A stretch of DNA of 64,000 nucleotides from the NCBI GenBank assembly GCA_027574665.1, contig CM050656.1, positions 1,797,001-1,861,000 of the forward strand, in the 5' to 3' direction. Each line of letters begins with the position of its first letter. The stretch's first letter is position 1. This DNA is from Rhynochetos jubatus (lineage: Eukaryota; Chordata; Aves; Eurypygiformes; Rhynochetidae). The notes beneath the pieces were generated by a model that made no database searches, was not told where the DNA came from, and saw only the letters and a list, made by a program, of their open reading frames with translations. Shown here piece after piece: positions 50,041 to 64,000 of the stretch. The position numbers and the translations under genes were made by a program.

Positions 50041-53000
50041 CTCGCGCGGGCCGCCCGCCTCCCCCGGCCCCGCTCCCCTCGGCCGGAGCGGGCTGAGCCG
50101 GGGGGGTCCGTGCGCGGACGGACTCCTGGTTTACGTGTAGTTTACACAATAGAAGGGGTTAGAAAACGGCCGTGGTGTGTGTGTGTCCCACGCCCCCCCG
50201 GCCCCTAAGTCCCGGTTTTGCAGCGGGGTCCGGCCCCGGGGCTGAGCCCGCCGCGCTGCGGGGCGGCTGTCGGCTCGGTGCTACCCCGCCTCCCGCCCGA
50301 GCATCCCTTTGCCTGCTGGCAGGCAGCTCAAATGAGTCGAGTCCTGCCCGAAAACGCTCGGATCGGGATAAAGACATGCGTCCCGGCTCGCGCGGGCCTT
50401 CGGACAAGTTTATGCAGATGCTGTAGTCGGTTTCGGGGTTTGGGTGAAGGTGGCGGTGAGGGGTTACTTGCACCTGGGCTCAGCGGCGGCGGCGTAGTGG
50501 GGTGTTTGTGTAGGGGCTGGTCGGACTTGCAGGGGGTGCTGGTACCTGCCTTACAGCTATCGGCTACGGAGCCTCCCTCCGGGGGGGGGAAAGTGAAATC
50601 AGATCCCAAGCGGCTTTCAGGGGAGGAGGGTATGGTCAGTAGCAAATGCAGGTTTAAAAGCCTCCCAAATTGAAAAGGAGACACTTTCATAGGATCAGCG
50701 GGGGTCTCTACCCAAATGGCCTTTTATCTTCTCTAAACTGGCTTCATTCTCTCACCTCCGAAACATCATTGTGTAGCCCGGCCTCCTAGGGCTGCGTTTT
50801 GTCCGGGGAAACACTGAGCTGCCTCTTGTCCTCGATGCTGGGAAGAGGTGGATTTAAATGACTTCACTTAACAAGGTACATTATTGATGTTCTCCGTTCA
50901 AGGAAGTCACTTGGTTTTCCTATGCCGTGCGTACGCATGTATGTATTTCCCCTCAAAGGGCAGGAGCGCAATCCTGTGAACAGTGGAGTCTCTCATTAAC
51001 GCAAAGTAAGTCCCTATAATTGTGTCGCTAAATCTGTTTCTGTCCTTAAAAAACCCGCTGATGCGATCGTCTCACCATGCGCTGTCTTTAAAAAAGCAAC
51101 TGGTACAAACACAGGCGGTTACCTTGCTGCGATACAGCTGCGATACGCCGGCTAACCGTAGGGTGACCCAGGGTTTCTTTCCAAGAATCGCGCCGATGAT
51201 ACGAGCTGGGGAACAATCTGGATGCCGGTGCGCAGGGACGCAAATAACGTTAAAACTCTGTTTACTATTAGCTGGATATTTAAGGCCCCGAAGTAATTTA
51301 ATGCGGCGCAACTGGTAGTTAAACCCTGAAAACCCTTTTCATACTGAGCTCTATTTTTATATGCTTAATATTTTGGCTGCCTTAACTCCCATCTAGTTAA
51401 TGCGCAGGCTGTCCTTTGCTCTCCCCTGTAACATTATTACAGCTGTTTAAGATTAAAAACCGGTGGGAACAAACCTCCCCTGATTTTAGAAGCTTCTTTG
51501 CTGACCTTCTACAGTAGAACAAAAAACGTTACGACATGTGTCACTGCAGCCTGTGCTTCTCGCTTGATTTTAGGGCAGAGATTTCCTAAGCCTGCTCGGG
51601 CAAGGCCGGGTGTGGCTGGCGCAGGGTTACCCTTCCCTCCGCCCGTGCGGGGCTGTTGGCGAGCGGCGGTGAGCGCCCGGAGACGGGCGGGGGGTTACCT
51701 GTGCCGCAGGACCCTCACACGGCAGGGATGCTCGGGGCGATGCAGGCGGGGCTGTGCCGGAAAGGAGGGGTGGGGGATGTTGGAAGAAGAGCGAGAGTGC
51801 TTTTGGTCTTTAACTGGATATAAATCTAGGGGTGTTGTGCTGGAGGTGAGGCCCTAGATCAGGACCTGGCGAGAGGAAGTTGTGGTGACGAGAGGAAGGA
51901 TTAATATCCAACGTTTGGTAGCTGCGGTTGTACTTTGTTCCATAAATTGTAGAGGAGGAAGCGGCAGGCTTTAATGCTTCCCTTGCGCACTCCCTTCGTG
52001 CTTTCCTCCTTGCCGTTGTGGCTCCCACGTTGGCACATCCTGGTAATAGGCAGGAGGTGGTGTCACCAGCCGCTGGAGAGGGAGGTGATGTGGGAGAGGG
52101 CTTTGGAGGAAGGATAGGTCTGAGCTGGAGGTGGGGAAGAAGCATCCAATGAGTGAAGGAGCAGGTGGAAATGCTTACACGGAGTGAAGGTGAGGGGTTG
52201 GTTTGGGTGTGTTTTGAGCCTGGAAAAGAGGAAACTGTAGCCAGAGCCTCCATAGATGCAGGAAGGGAGGATGAGGTGGAGTCTCCAGAGCAGACATTAG
52301 AGGAGCAATGGAAGAGGTAAGAGGAGAACCATGAAATTCCTGAGCGTTAAGTGCCTGTGTAACGAATATGGAATCTGTGAGATAGAAAATAAATTAGACT
52401 TCTGCTGGAGCAGCCCTCGGTGCTGAAGACGAGGTCCGTCTCCTTCATGCGATACGTTCTTCTACCGGTATTTCATGCAGTTAGTCCAACGGCAATAAGG
52501 ACGTAGTGTTCTTAATCCAACTGCATTATTTTTGCATTGTTGGGAGGAATGAGGTGCATGTACATCTGCGTTGTAGCTGAAGCTACAGGAAGAATGAGGA
52601 TGAGATTTCTGATGCCAGCATCAGCCTGGCAGTTTTTGGCACTCGCACCACAGCTTTCTATTTACAGGCGCTTGCGTGAGTTGCGGTATCTGACTGCTAC
52701 CTTTAAGTGATGCTTTGTTTTCTCACCCATGTAAGTGCTCTGATTTCATATATAAATTTGTTCCTCGAATGGCACTGCCTGGAGCAGCTGCGGATAACGT
52801 AGGTGACAACCTGTGAGATGTATCGTTCACTGAATGTATTGGACAGCAGTTTGACACTTTCTGATTCGAGTTTCAGAGTGGAATGTACCTTTGTATCATG
52901 TGAAGTACTCAGTGAGAACGCGTGTAGGGTGCCGCAGGGCAGAAGGATGGGTGGGTTCCTGTCTCTCTGTGTGTTAACCACTCCTGGAGGAGTAGGACTC

Positions 53001-53195
53001 AGGATGGTAAATATAGAAAGTTCCTTGGTTGTCTGAATCCCTCTATTGCATCGATTAATTATTGTTCCTGCTGTGTTAGGCAGTTCTGCCAAAATCCCAT
53101 TGTTGTATCTTAACATGTGTTTCCCTTTGCGTGTCGGGGTATGGGGTGGTGTGTACGTGCACACACATTTTTTTTTTTCTTTTTCCCCTGAGCAG

Positions 53196-53362
53196 TAGAG
53201 GTGATCTGTTTTCGGTTCTCCCCCAAGTTCATCAATGCTTCTCCCAAATTAACCAGAAGCATCACCACGATGTCTTACTCTTCCCTCTCCGTGCTACGCT
53301 GGAACAGGAGCAGCAGGAGAAACTACTGGCTCACACTGTGCTGTGCCCGGAGCAGGGCGCAG
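53196..53362 (+). other. Pseudo-exon / possible poison exon in CACHD1 intron 1
   Basis: The segment is bounded by a strong-looking acceptor (a T12 run, then CTTTTTCCCCTGAGCAG) and a consensus donor (GCGCAG|GTACTG), giving a 167-base unit. The upstream exon ends in phase 0, and the first codon of the unit in that phase is TAG, so inclusion would stop the protein after residue 70. It does not encode the expected RIFNSF exon. It could be a cryptic or regulated poison exon, or simply chance splice-like sequence. Confidence 0.25.
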
Positions 53363-56300
53363 GTACTGTGCCTACAGTCGCCCGTAACCGGTACCTTCGT
53401 TTTTGTTGGCTAGAGCACATGTTGACAGTGTCCGTGTCACTACAGGGAGCAGCTTTTGGCAGCAGGCAGCATCCTTCGAAGACGGCGTGCAATCACATCG
53501 CCGTGTTGTCATTGCTCAGTAGACGACGTCTTAAGCAGCCCAGTGTCATCACTCACGGTGGGCTGGAGCGCGGTGACTGAGCAGCTCGCCTGACAGTCCT
53601 GCAATACATTCTCCTTGGCAGAGCTGCCACTCAGCAATGATTAAAAGCTAAGCGCCCCTGTATGCTAAAATTACATCTAAATTGGTGGTTGTGGCATGAC
53701 CTGGTCGGCTGGTGGAGTTTCACCACCCCTGTTCCCTGGCTCGTCTGATCCTGGCTTCTCTGACCTGGTTGAAATTACAGAGTAGGCTGTTGGTTGAAAC
53801 AACTGGAATTCTTTGGCTGGGAGGTGAAGGCAGGAAAAGGATAAATCAGAACTTTTATGAGCATTTTGTTTGGTTTTGGCAAGGTTTAACTCTCTAAATG
53901 TGCATGGGGCGTCCAAGGTGAGGACTGTCTTTTGATAGTGCAGGGCAAGGTAACATCTCCTCAATGGGAATATAATATCCGTAGTGAGAGTTGAAAGGGT
54001 TAGGCGATGCTTTGAAGATGAAAAGCATTATTAAGTGCTTCTAAAACTTTTAGAATGCATGTTGATGTTTCTGGCCAGATAGTAACAAAAGTTATAGGCC
54101 CAGAGGGCCTTGAATATTTTTGAAGGCAGCTCTACCATCTTAATCCTTTACACTTACTCCACGAAGGAAGCAAAGCCGCCTCGGTGGCTGTTACTGATTT
54201 TGGAGGTGGGAAGAAGAAATATGCGTTTGAATCTGAAAACTGCGGTTTGCTGGTCAATTTTTTTCCCGTTTTTTGCTCAGGCGATGCAGTAGTGTGTAAA
54301 ATAACGTAGTACAAGCTGCTCCAGGTTGATAGGCAGGTATATTACTTGTTTTACTAATAAGTTGTCCGGCCATATGTTTTTCAAGATGAACAGACAGTGT
54401 GCAGACCAGAACGACAGGGAGATGTCCAGGGGTTTATACTAGGAGGATGCCCTGACACCCTTGTTCTGAAAAATCCACATTCTTTGAAGATTTCTGGGTG
54501 ATGGCAAAGAGTTGCAGTCACCAGAACTTGCCATTTATTTAATCTCTTTGAAAATGAACACTGACAGAATACAGTATTTTTTTCCTAATGGGATGGTCTT
54601 GTGGCTAATGACAGTGGATTTATGACTTAGAAGAGATAAATCCCATTTTGCGCTGCACTGCAGACCAGTTGAAATGCCGGAGATGTGTCTCTCCATCCCT
54701 GGAATTGGGGGTTTCGCACACTTCCTCGCTTCTTTCTGTGGGTATTTACAAATAAATCTGTCCTTGACTGCCAGGTACTTAGGGTGCTTTACATCACTTG
54801 CTGTGCAAGTCCTCCTGCACCGGGTCTGAAACCTGGACCTTGGTGGACCCTGCACCAAATGACAGCACAGAAAGGGGCATCACTGCTTTTTCCTTTAATT
54901 TTCACGTTGTTTCCAGCTTGTGGAGCTGAAATACAATAGAAAAATGTAAGTAAGGAACGCTGGTAAATGTTTAACTGTATATTTTTTTAATTATTATTTG
55001 GCAGTAGTGCTCACTTTAGTGATAATTACAGAGTAGAAACCAGTGGAGTAAAACCTCATCTGTTTTACATGATGATGTCTTGGTCTGAATCCAGCTACAG
55101 CAGCCTTTTCAAGGCTCTGAAAGCCCAAGACTGCAGCAGTTTTTCATCCCGTTCCACACGGATTCTCTTATTCCCATCATGAAACATTTCAAAAAGACAG
55201 AGAGAGGTGGAAGGGCTGTGCAAACGGCTGCGCGTAGGAGACCGAAATCTGAATTTTTAATTAGACTTTGAGTTGTTTCTTCAAAGTGCCGGAACATCGT
55301 TAGTGACGGTAAGTTTTGTTGCGGTAGCGAAGACGGGGTTTCACTTCAAACGGGGAGAGCGCGGCTGTCCTGTGCAGATAGAAGCTGCCGAGCGTGGTGC
55401 GGCAAGGTGGGGCGGTAGATAATTAGCTGTGCCCCGCGCTGCTGCGACGAAGGACCCTGCCAGTCGGGGCGGGGGCTGGGGACGTTCTTAGCAGCGAGAA
55501 ATCCAAGTACGCTGTGAAGCCATTGGGAATCTCTCGGCTGTGGCAGGACTGATAACACGTATGTTAAGGAAGTAAATACGGCGTGTGTTAGCCCACCTTT
55601 TTCTTGGCTTCATTCGGCGGAGGAGGGAGGGGTAGTGCCTGGCTGAACGCAGCAGAGAAGCTGCTCTGCTGCCCGTAGCGTGGCCAGGTGCTGGTGAGAA
55701 AAAACCTAATGCTTGTTGTCAAATAACATCAGGCAGAAAGGCGAGATGTGCAATTATTAAACTATTGTTGTCTCAACCCACGAGTTTTCTTACCCTTTCC
55801 TCCGATTCTCTCCCCCATCCCACTGCGGGAGGGGGCAGCTGAGCGAGCGGCTGTGTGGTGCTTAGTTGCTGGCTGGGGTTAAACCACGACATCCTCAGCA
55901 GAGCCCGGTTGGGTTTGACCCCCACTAGCACTTTTTTGCCCCAAAACAGTGAGGAAGAGGAAGAACAAGGTGTGTGATGCTTTTTGGGCTGAAGGAGATG
56001 CCGAGATGTTGTATGCGTTGGCAAGTGTCCGGTGAGGAGCGCGTTTTGGGAACTGTCTACCACAGCCACCTTGGCGTAGCTACAGAGGCGTGTGCTTTTT
56101 GGGAGCCAAATTCAGGTGTCTGAAGTGTTAGCTGCCAGTGCTAGCCTGCCCGTTGCAAATCAGCACGTGGGCAAGTGCTGATGGAAGACTGGTGCAGAAG
56201 AAGGTCGTTTTCGGGATATTTTGTTTTGTTCATGGTCAGTGAACTAACACGTTATTTTCCCTTATTCTTGCTGATACACAAGACATGGGGTTTCTGTCTT

Positions 56301-59300
56301 TGGGTTCTGCAGACCCAAACACCATTTGGAGGAATAGAAAGAAGCAGGATCTCTCGTCGGTGCTAGGAGTGTAAAATGGGGCAGGAAAGGCTGCTTCGAC
56401 TCAGCGGATCCTGAACTGCAGTTCGGTACTCTGTTGGCGATGGAGGCTGGAGCGGGTGCGTGGTCTGCAGGTTCCGCTCCCAGCTGACGACAGCCAACAG
56501 GGACAAGCCCTCGTGCACTGGCGTGTTCAAGGGAGGTCAAACCAGCATTTTAGAGACGGAATTTGTGTGTTGTCTGAAAGGCACACAAAGGATAAAATAA
56601 AAGATATTTAATTTGGGGATAATACATTTAATTTTGACAGTGAAAGGGTATTTAATTTAAATATGCTATAGCTGCAGACTAGGTAGTTAGACTTCCTGGG
56701 CATATGGTTTGCCAAAAATATCATGTATAACATGAATTTCTTAGTTGTCTTTCATTTATTTTGCCAGTGGCCATCCAGCACTGCCAGGTGTGATGTGGGA
56801 TTTATTCTCCTGGTCTGGCTCTGCGGAATTCAGCTGCAGGAAACAATTTACAGGGATAACTGCACTTTCTGGGGCAGGCAGGAAGATGGGAATAAGCACT
56901 GAGGATGGCTTGTTGGTCACGTTATCCAGCAGCGGTCAGGCATCTGTTTCTGAACTGTAAATTTCAAAGTCTTCAAATTAGAATTCCTGGATAAAGAGTC
57001 TCTTGTGTCAGGCTTGTAGGAGGTCAAGATTTAAAAAAAATAGAATTGGAGAAAAGTCAGTATTTAAATGCATTGCAAGAGAAGGGTGAGAATTGCAAAC
57101 TTTTCAAACTTCTAGCTTTAGCTTCACCAGTGCCAAGGTCGCAAATGTAAAGCGAGCATTGCTTAAGTAGCCTATGTTCTCTTGTGAGTGTAGCGAGAAA
57201 AAATGAAGCCTACTTCATTTTTGAAATGAAACTACCCTTTAAATTACGATATTCTGTCTCTTCCTTTTGAATTCTGCTGCTGTTGTATTTTACATAGCCC
57301 TAGCTGATTTTGGTAGCTGCTCCGAGGGATATGGTTGATGGTCTTGAAGCTGCTAGAATGAGTTAGCGGAAGATCCAGCTGTTCCTGGCAGATATACCCG
57401 TGCTGCGCGGGATTGTAATCCGGAAGTTGTGTTCGACTTTTAACATTTTAGATATTGATGTACTGATGATACTGTATTTCCATTAAAACTACTGGATGCA
57501 CAGCCAAAATTAAAATAGCTCCAACATTGCCATAGTAGTAGGTAACTAGCTTAATAGTTAGGACTAGTCACTTATTTCTGTTTGGTAAGAAATTGAATGT
57601 AATGGATTTAAAAATACTGATTCACCATGTCACGTGAATGTAACTCTGCCTCCCCCTTCATATTTATATATCTATTCAGTAAGTTGTTGGCTGTAAGTCT
57701 AGAAATTCTGGTAATTTCAACCTCAGACTTTCAAATGCTGCTTCTTCATACATGTCCAAAAATAGAAAGTCAGCCTCCGAAAATAACTGAAACCCAGCAT
57801 ACATCGCCATGGTTTTCAGGGCTTGAAATGGAGGATTTGTCTTGGAGGAGCAGAGGTGCACCAGCAATTTTGAGAAGGGAAGAAGGCCCGGAGTCAGGAC
57901 AAGATGAATGCAGACCGGCTACATGAAGGCTCGTTTGAAAGTAACACATGCTGAGTGTGTTGTCTGGATGGTTTATCAGAGCCTGAAAGTTCACGCTAAA
58001 GAAGAAGAGAAAAAAAAAAAGCAGCTGGACAGGGATAATACAGTCATTAAATACATTAATAGAGAAATGCATTGTTTTGGGGTTCTTTGGAAATGTCAGG
58101 AAAGCTGTTGTCCCCTCTGAGGCTGGTGAGGTGAGAGCTGCTGTGCTAGATGTGCCCGTGGCGTAGGTCAGGCTTATGCCAGCCTCTTACCTGCTTTTTA
58201 TTAATCCACATCTCGGCGCAGCTTTGCTGCAAAAAAAGTTATGGTGGATTCCAAGGCCTTTGACCCCGAACCTTGACTCGTCGGGAGGCGTGGGGTGTTC
58301 CCGTGGAACTGTGCTTTAGGCTGTCCCGTGCAGGTGGAAGGCGCAGCAGAGCTGGGTTTCTGCTGTCTTCCGGCATCGCTCCACCACCTCCTGAGCTCCT
58401 GTTTGCTTCTTTCTGCCATTCCCTGTCTCCTTGCTTTCCAGTACTGCCGGCATGCTGGAAGCAATCTCCCTGCCCGCCAGCATCGGACCAGCCCTCCGCA
58501 CCATGGGGCCCAGGGGGTCGGCTCGCAGCTGTGGTGTGGCAGAGGGACACACCTCTCCGATCAGCACAAGAAATAACACGATTGTCACAGATCCCCTGAA
58601 ATTTTGCTCTAGATGGAAGATATCCCCGAGGGACTGGCAGGGAGCTGGATGGACGCCTCAGGCTGCGAATCCATAGTCCTGAAGCTCTGCAGAGCACTGT
58701 CTGCATGACAAAACCCAGCGGTTCTGCAACCAGCCGCTCTTCCTCCGTGTCCCCCACGACGAGCTGGGCTGGGATTTTCCCACTCCTGCCAGATGACATT
58801 TCATTTTAATGCTGAGAGCAGATTGCAGCCTTTTGGGGATTCTTGCTCTGAAAGAAGGTTAGAGCCAGGATTGCCTGTGTGTCCAAAAATATATTTAAAA
58901 TACTAAAGCCTTGCTCTCGCGGGTCTGTGGGCTGGCAGTGGGGCTGGCTGCAGACTCTGCAAAGGCCGGTATGCGAAGCTGGCGTCCAGCCATACCCACG
59001 CTGGTGGAGATTGTCAACTTGTGGCCTTGCTTTGATGCAGAAAGAAAAAAGACAAGATTCTCTTCAGGTTTTTTTTTTTTTTCCTTTTGGTGGACAGAAA
59101 ATAACCTTCTTTCTTGCTAAGCTGGCAGGAATTTGGGTCTACCATAGTTATACAAAATCTTGGGAGATGCTGAGCCCCTGTGGGCAAAGGAAAGGGAGGA
59201 AAAAGATGCGGAAAAGGGTATAATGATGGAGAAGCGGGATCCAGTTAAACCCTTTCTTATTTTTTGGATCCTTTCTGTTGCCAACCCGCTGGAGCGGAGG

Positions 59301-60016
59301 TGCTGCTGTCCTCTGAGCATCACGCTGGGTGCAGGTATACACTGTCAGGGCTCGAATCGTCCTTGAACGGTGCCGTTCTGGGTACCGGACCTGTTTGAGA
59401 GTTACTGCAGAGGAGTTGTGAGGCGTTCCCAGCTACTCATCTTAAACACCAGTTTTCTAGTAATAGACTAAAAATCTTATTGTGTAGTCGAGTTAGCGAC
59501 TGAGCCTTCACTTTATAATCTCTTTATAAAAATGTACGCACATTAACAGGACGTATTTAATAGACACACTGCCTAGATGAAAGGGCGCTTTGTGGAAGGA
59601 GGCTTTTGTGCCTTTCTGGATCTCTCAGCAGTTCCTGCAGAGCTTCCCAAGTCTGGCTGACACCGAGCGGCAGAGGAAAAGACCTTCTCGCTTTCAGCTT
59701 GAATGGAGAATAATGGGGAGCGAGATGGGAGTGGGGGAGGCAACCCCGCTCCCCGACGCGGGGCGATTGGTACGGGCGCTCACCAGCCGAGCATTTAACA
59801 CGTTTAGTTCTTCCTACCCCCAGCTGAGGCTTTGCATTTGCAATGAGCTCCGTGCTACCCTGGCAGCACAAGTGGGTCTGCGGCCACAATAGCGCTTCCC
59901 AGCCCAGTGAAATTGAGACAACTTTTTGCGGCCCAGGTAGTCCTTGTATTTCTGGTTTGGTCCACAGATCAGGTTTGTAACGGCCACTTACCAGACTAGT
60001 GTTTGATTTATTTTTT

Positions 60017-60032
60017 TATATATATATATATA
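60017..60032. repeat. TA dinucleotide microsatellite
   Basis: Eight TA repeats follow a T7 run and precede A-rich sequence. It is a plain microsatellite with no associated element. Confidence 0.95.
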
Positions 60033-63000
60033 AAAATTGAGGTATGATGTTATCTGTCATCTTCTATTTAAGCCCTCAGCTGGATTTTGGTGGTTTTTTT
60101 CTGTCTGTGGCACACCACAGATTCTTGGCCAGAAAAGGGTTTACTTTCTCAAAAAAATAAGGCTGCGAGGTCACGGATGTGTTCGGTTTGACCTGGCACA
60201 CATCTTCTTGAGAATAAGAATCTAGTGGACATCTAAGGAAGTTTCCACCAGCAAAAAGAACTAAACCTCGAGGAAAAAAATCCTGAAGTTCTCTAATAAA
60301 GACGTTTCCTTTAGCTGCTAATGCATGTGCTCTGTGGGGTTCCAGGAGAGAGCTTCACCTTGGTCCCGTCGCACGCACCCGGGAAAATGCATTCCAGCTT
60401 GGAGCTGTCAGATTCACAGAGAAGGTTATTTAAAAAAACCCCAAACGATCAAAAAGGGTGCCAGAAAAAAAGCCACACACCTTTAATTCGGGTGATAATG
60501 TGGACAGATGTGATGGGGGCCCCTTGGAGTAGGCTGTCTCGTTTGCTCAGATGGGGAAGGTGGGTGTGATCTGTGGTTTTGAGTTATTTCTTGCTGGTTA
60601 CGTGTCGCTAACAAAGCGGCCAGGTGAGAAGAGCCGGGGGCTGCTGGTGGTACTTCCAAAGAGATGTGTGTTGGTAGTGGTAACTCTTCCATTCTACCTT
60701 GCCTCTGCTTGTGGCCTTGGACCCCAGCTGCCTGTCTTCATCCGATTCCTGGTCTTTGATGGTTTTCCAGCTGGAGTCTCGTTCGTGGCTCTGTGCCCGG
60801 CTCTGGTGTTTGCAGGTTCCCCCCAGGGGTGAGGCAGTGGTTGTGCGGTGGCTGCGAGCGAGAGCAGAGGGCTGGGCCACGCCGCGTGCCTTCAAAGAGG
60901 TACAAAGGAGTTAGGTTGGAAGATGTTGCAAGAGGAGCACGTGTGGCCAAAATGGAAGTGAATCGGGGGTGAAAGGGAGCGGGCTGGGCTCTCTCCGTGC
61001 TCCTCCATGCCTTGAAAGCGCTCTCGGCTCGGGATAAACCGCGATACTACGCACTGATGTCGTGATTGAGAATTTCGTGTTAAGGATCACGGAAAGCTTT
61101 TTGAGACAAACCACGCGTCACGTTTTTGCCAGGTGCCCCCGCACGCGGCATTGCTCGCACAAACGTGATGCTACCTGCGGCCTCCAGCAGCCGGTTGAAA
61201 CGTGTCACGTTTTTGATTTGGTGCCTTTCGTAAGGTTTGGGGTGTTTTGTGGCTTTACCAGTGAGATGCAATTATTGTGTAATAATGAAATCCAGCAAGC
61301 TTTGCGCTGTTTTGGCAAAAGCAAGAGGTAATTGCGACTGTTAGTTGCTAAAAGGAGGTAGTTGGAATAGATAAAGTACCTGAACCTTCTGGGGTTTGAT
61401 AGCAATTCTCTATATAATTATCTAACGCTTTTCTATCCTGCTTGCTCGGTGAAATATTTAGCACAGTAGTGCTGTGAACTAGAAAAAAAGCACGCTGGCT
61501 CTGAAACAGAGAGATTTTTGTTTGTTTTAAAATTTTTCTTTAATTTCATCGTGTTCTTCATATTTGATCTTTGGTTTCTTTAGGGGAGTTGGACACTGAA
61601 TTGAAAATTGGTTTCCTGATTTGTCAGATGAGGATTTCTCATGAAGCGTAATGTATTTTTATTTTTATCGCTCCTGCTTTGCAGGCTGGGATAACAAGCA
61701 TTCAATTTATTTTTTTAATCAGAAAAAAGCCTATTATTATTGTTATTACTATTTTATATTTGGTGACTAAAAACTGCAACAGGAAATGACCTGAGACACA
61801 GTTTCCATGACACCCTCTCACTTGAATCCAGTTTTCAAGAAGATGAAAGACTGGAGCAGTCTTTTGATAGTGAGCAGCTAATTGGGTGGCTGATAGAAAA
61901 ACCTGCCTCTGTGTGAAAAAATAAAGGAGAAAAGAAGTGGAACAGCTGTGTTTTGGTACATATGTATAATCCCAGATAAAACTCTCCAAGGACAAGGAAA
62001 TAGAGTAGTGCCTCAGTGAAAGGAAAATTAGGAATCTTTGAAAGTGTAAATGTTGCTTTTTGGGAGGAGCTCCTGTTTAAAATAAAAACTAACTGGAACA
62101 AACATGGTAATAAATAATGGATTTGTAACATCAGAACCTCTTGCTCTGTGCAAAATGCGGTGCTGTTTTTTGTTTCTCTCGAGGCAAATCCCAAGAAAAA
62201 AGCAACGTGCTCGGGTTTTTTTGCTGTTGCCTTTGCTCAGTATGTTCCTGCCCAGAGAGACGTGGTTAGAGCAGCGTGCAGCTAGGTCTGCTGCTACTGC
62301 AGCTCGTCCCAGGGCAGTTCATGGACTTCCCCACGCTGGGTCGTTGCTTTTGCTCCTCTTCTAATGGTGTGTGTCAGAAATGTCACAGAGCAAAGGGAGA
62401 ATGTAGGAGTATGTCTTTTTGGAATATAGATTGAAATCTCGGAAGTCTCTTCTGCTGACAGTGGGGATGCTGATCAGGGTGTTAATATACGTGTAATCTC
62501 TGTGGTGAACAATAATCTTCCAAGGCATAGCAAAGATGCTAAATATCTAAAATAAAGTGAAATATGTATCACAAGGACTTATTTTTTTAAACAAATGGTT
62601 CACGTTTCTGGTAATAAAGCAGATTAAATGCTAGATATTCAAACAGTTTTAAATTATGTTTATTTTACTTTCTGGGACTTGATGCAATATGAAGTGAGTT
62701 CAGATTCCCTGTATCCATGTAACTGGGTAGAACAAGGCAAGACTCATCTCTCTTATTTTTCCCACTGGCATCCCACTTAAGTTTTGGAACTCCAGGTGCC
62801 TGGTCAAATTATTTCTCCTCCAAAATTGGGTGTTTTAAGTTGATAAACTTATGAGACTGTTACTAATTGGTATCTGGCACCTATTTTTGATATGAGAGAC
62901 GAGTCCTGGAGGAATCCCAGTAAGTTGAGTCGTAGAGGAAGATGTGACTGATGACACATTGTAAGTGAAGTGGTAGCGTTTGCTTCTGGTAGAGCATCTG

Positions 63001-64000
63001 TAGGTGTTACAGTGCTGTTGTATTTTATATCTCTTAAAACATTGGCAGTATGCTACAGTTGAGGACTTTTTGTTTATAAATTGTCCTAGCCAGATATTGA
63101 GGTGACGTGCTTAAAGTTCTTTTAATTTCATGAAAACAGAAGTTGCAGATAACACCTTAACTTGCAATTACATTGAATATAGTTTCAGCTTTGCTCCAGT
63201 GAAGTAGGGAGCGAGTAACTTTGAGCTGTGGACTCAGACACAGGTTGTGGTTGATGTGTCGGCAGATGATGGCACATCCAACCTTGGGGCTGGTGGCTGC
63301 GCAAGGAGATCCTTCGCTGGCCACGTGCCTCTGCCGTGTTAGGCCTAGGGTTGCAGAGAAGCTCATGCCTTATTTGCAGCAAGGATCTGTCAAACTGACC
63401 AATCCTACAGCCTGGTGGCTTCCTTCTAACAGCAAACCCATGTGTTCAGGGGGTTACAAAAGCGGTTGAGCTGATCCTGCCTGCTGAGAGGGTCTTGCTT
63501 TCCCCCTCCACTGCCAGCAGCCCGGTGGTCCATTCCGTGGGCTGAGCTGCCTGCACTCACCCGTGCAATAAAAGATGACTCCGGTCCCGCACCCTGAGAT
63601 TAGCCTGGGCTTTCGTGAGTGGTGGGAGGGATTTTCATGTCTTGCTCCTTCTTCAGGAGGTGTTTTTCTGCCCAGATGGAGAAGATAATTGCCTTATCTA
63701 ATGTGTTTTGTTGCTGCTGTGCTTGGGTTACCTTTGTTTTCCTGTGAAGTTTTGAATACCTGGAAGGGAAAGTTGTTGTAGGAACATTTGGAGGTCACTG
63801 TCGTTTTGGGACCTTGTGTGCTCTCTCCATGGCCACATGGGACTGTCTTGGTGCTGGAAGTGTTTCCAGCTGGTTCGTGCTATTTCCATGCATTGTTTTC
63901 TCCTGAACCTTTTATGCAGAATATGCCATCTAGGTTGGCATCAAGGTAAGTGAAGTAGTCTGGGTTTTATCTGCTGAATATCAAAGCAAGCCTTTTTTGA

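Larger units (their letters stand above)
49120..50560. promoter_or_regulatory. CpG island promoter of CACHD1
   Basis: GC content is very high and CpG dinucleotides are abundant throughout, in contrast to the CpG-poor flanks. The island covers the presumed transcription start region, the 5'UTR, the first coding exon and the first 600-700 bases of intron 1. It has perfect GC-box cores such as GGGGCGGGG at 49,286-49,294 and GGGGCGGGC near 49,268-49,276. No TATA box is seen at a fitting distance, so dispersed initiation is likely. The exact start site cannot be fixed from sequence. Because the island is wide, long open frames appear on all strands and are not evidence of additional genes. Confidence 0.9.
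49883..64000 (+). other. CACHD1: CACHD1 intron 1 (5' part)
   Basis: Everything after the GTACGG donor belongs to the first intron; the exon beginning RIFNSF was not found up to the window end, so the intron exceeds 14 kb. A large first intron is also known for the mammalian gene. The first 700 bases are still CpG-rich, and CpG sites remain frequent to about 51,350. No transposon of recognisable family was seen in this part, which is notably repeat-poor. Simple runs include T12 at 53,167-53,178, T14 at 59,069-59,082 and a TA repeat near 60,017. Open frames within it are short and unrecognised. Confidence 0.85.

Overview
The window is from a bird nuclear genome. The main evidence is three copies of the avian LINE CR1 with its typical 3' end (ATTCTATGA-type terminus, 3'UTR and the end of the reverse-transcriptase ORF). 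Two older relics, a CR1 fragment and a MIR/CORE-SINE, fit a deep amniote background. The bird order cannot be read from what is visible.

Only one protein-coding exon can be supported. It is the first coding exon of CACHD1 (VWFA and cache domain containing 1, an alpha2delta-like membrane protein), on the + strand at 49,673-49,882. It encodes 70 residues and ends on a clean phase-0 splice donor. It sits inside a strong CpG island (about 49,120-50,560) with GC boxes, a G-quadruplex motif, a 23-bp tandem duplication in the presumed 5'UTR and a short upstream ORF.

Layout: 1 to about 48,970 is non-coding flank upstream of CACHD1. It holds two + strand CR1 copies (6,838-7,152 and 20,552-20,712), one - strand CR1 (35,522-36,121), an ancient - strand CR1 relic (about 29,715-30,075), an ancient MIR (about 11,055-11,245), a second MIR-like relic (about 32,226-32,345), a 19-bp minisatellite (33,905-34,017) and several AT-rich, homeodomain-motif-rich stretches that look like conserved regulatory elements. 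An A-rich stretch (48,968-49,090) switches abruptly into the CpG island. From 49,883 to the window end is the start of CACHD1 intron 1. It opens with a pyrimidine-rich tract and contains one splice-bounded pseudo-exon candidate (53,196-53,362).

The other open reading frames are scattered, overlap on both strands, match no family I recognise and lack exon structure, so I treat them as chance. I found no new multi-gene system. The items most worth checking are the CACHD1 5' leader, the possible poison exon in intron 1, and the candidate enhancers upstream. Conservation, transcription and motif function are inferred from the sequence alone and were not tested.
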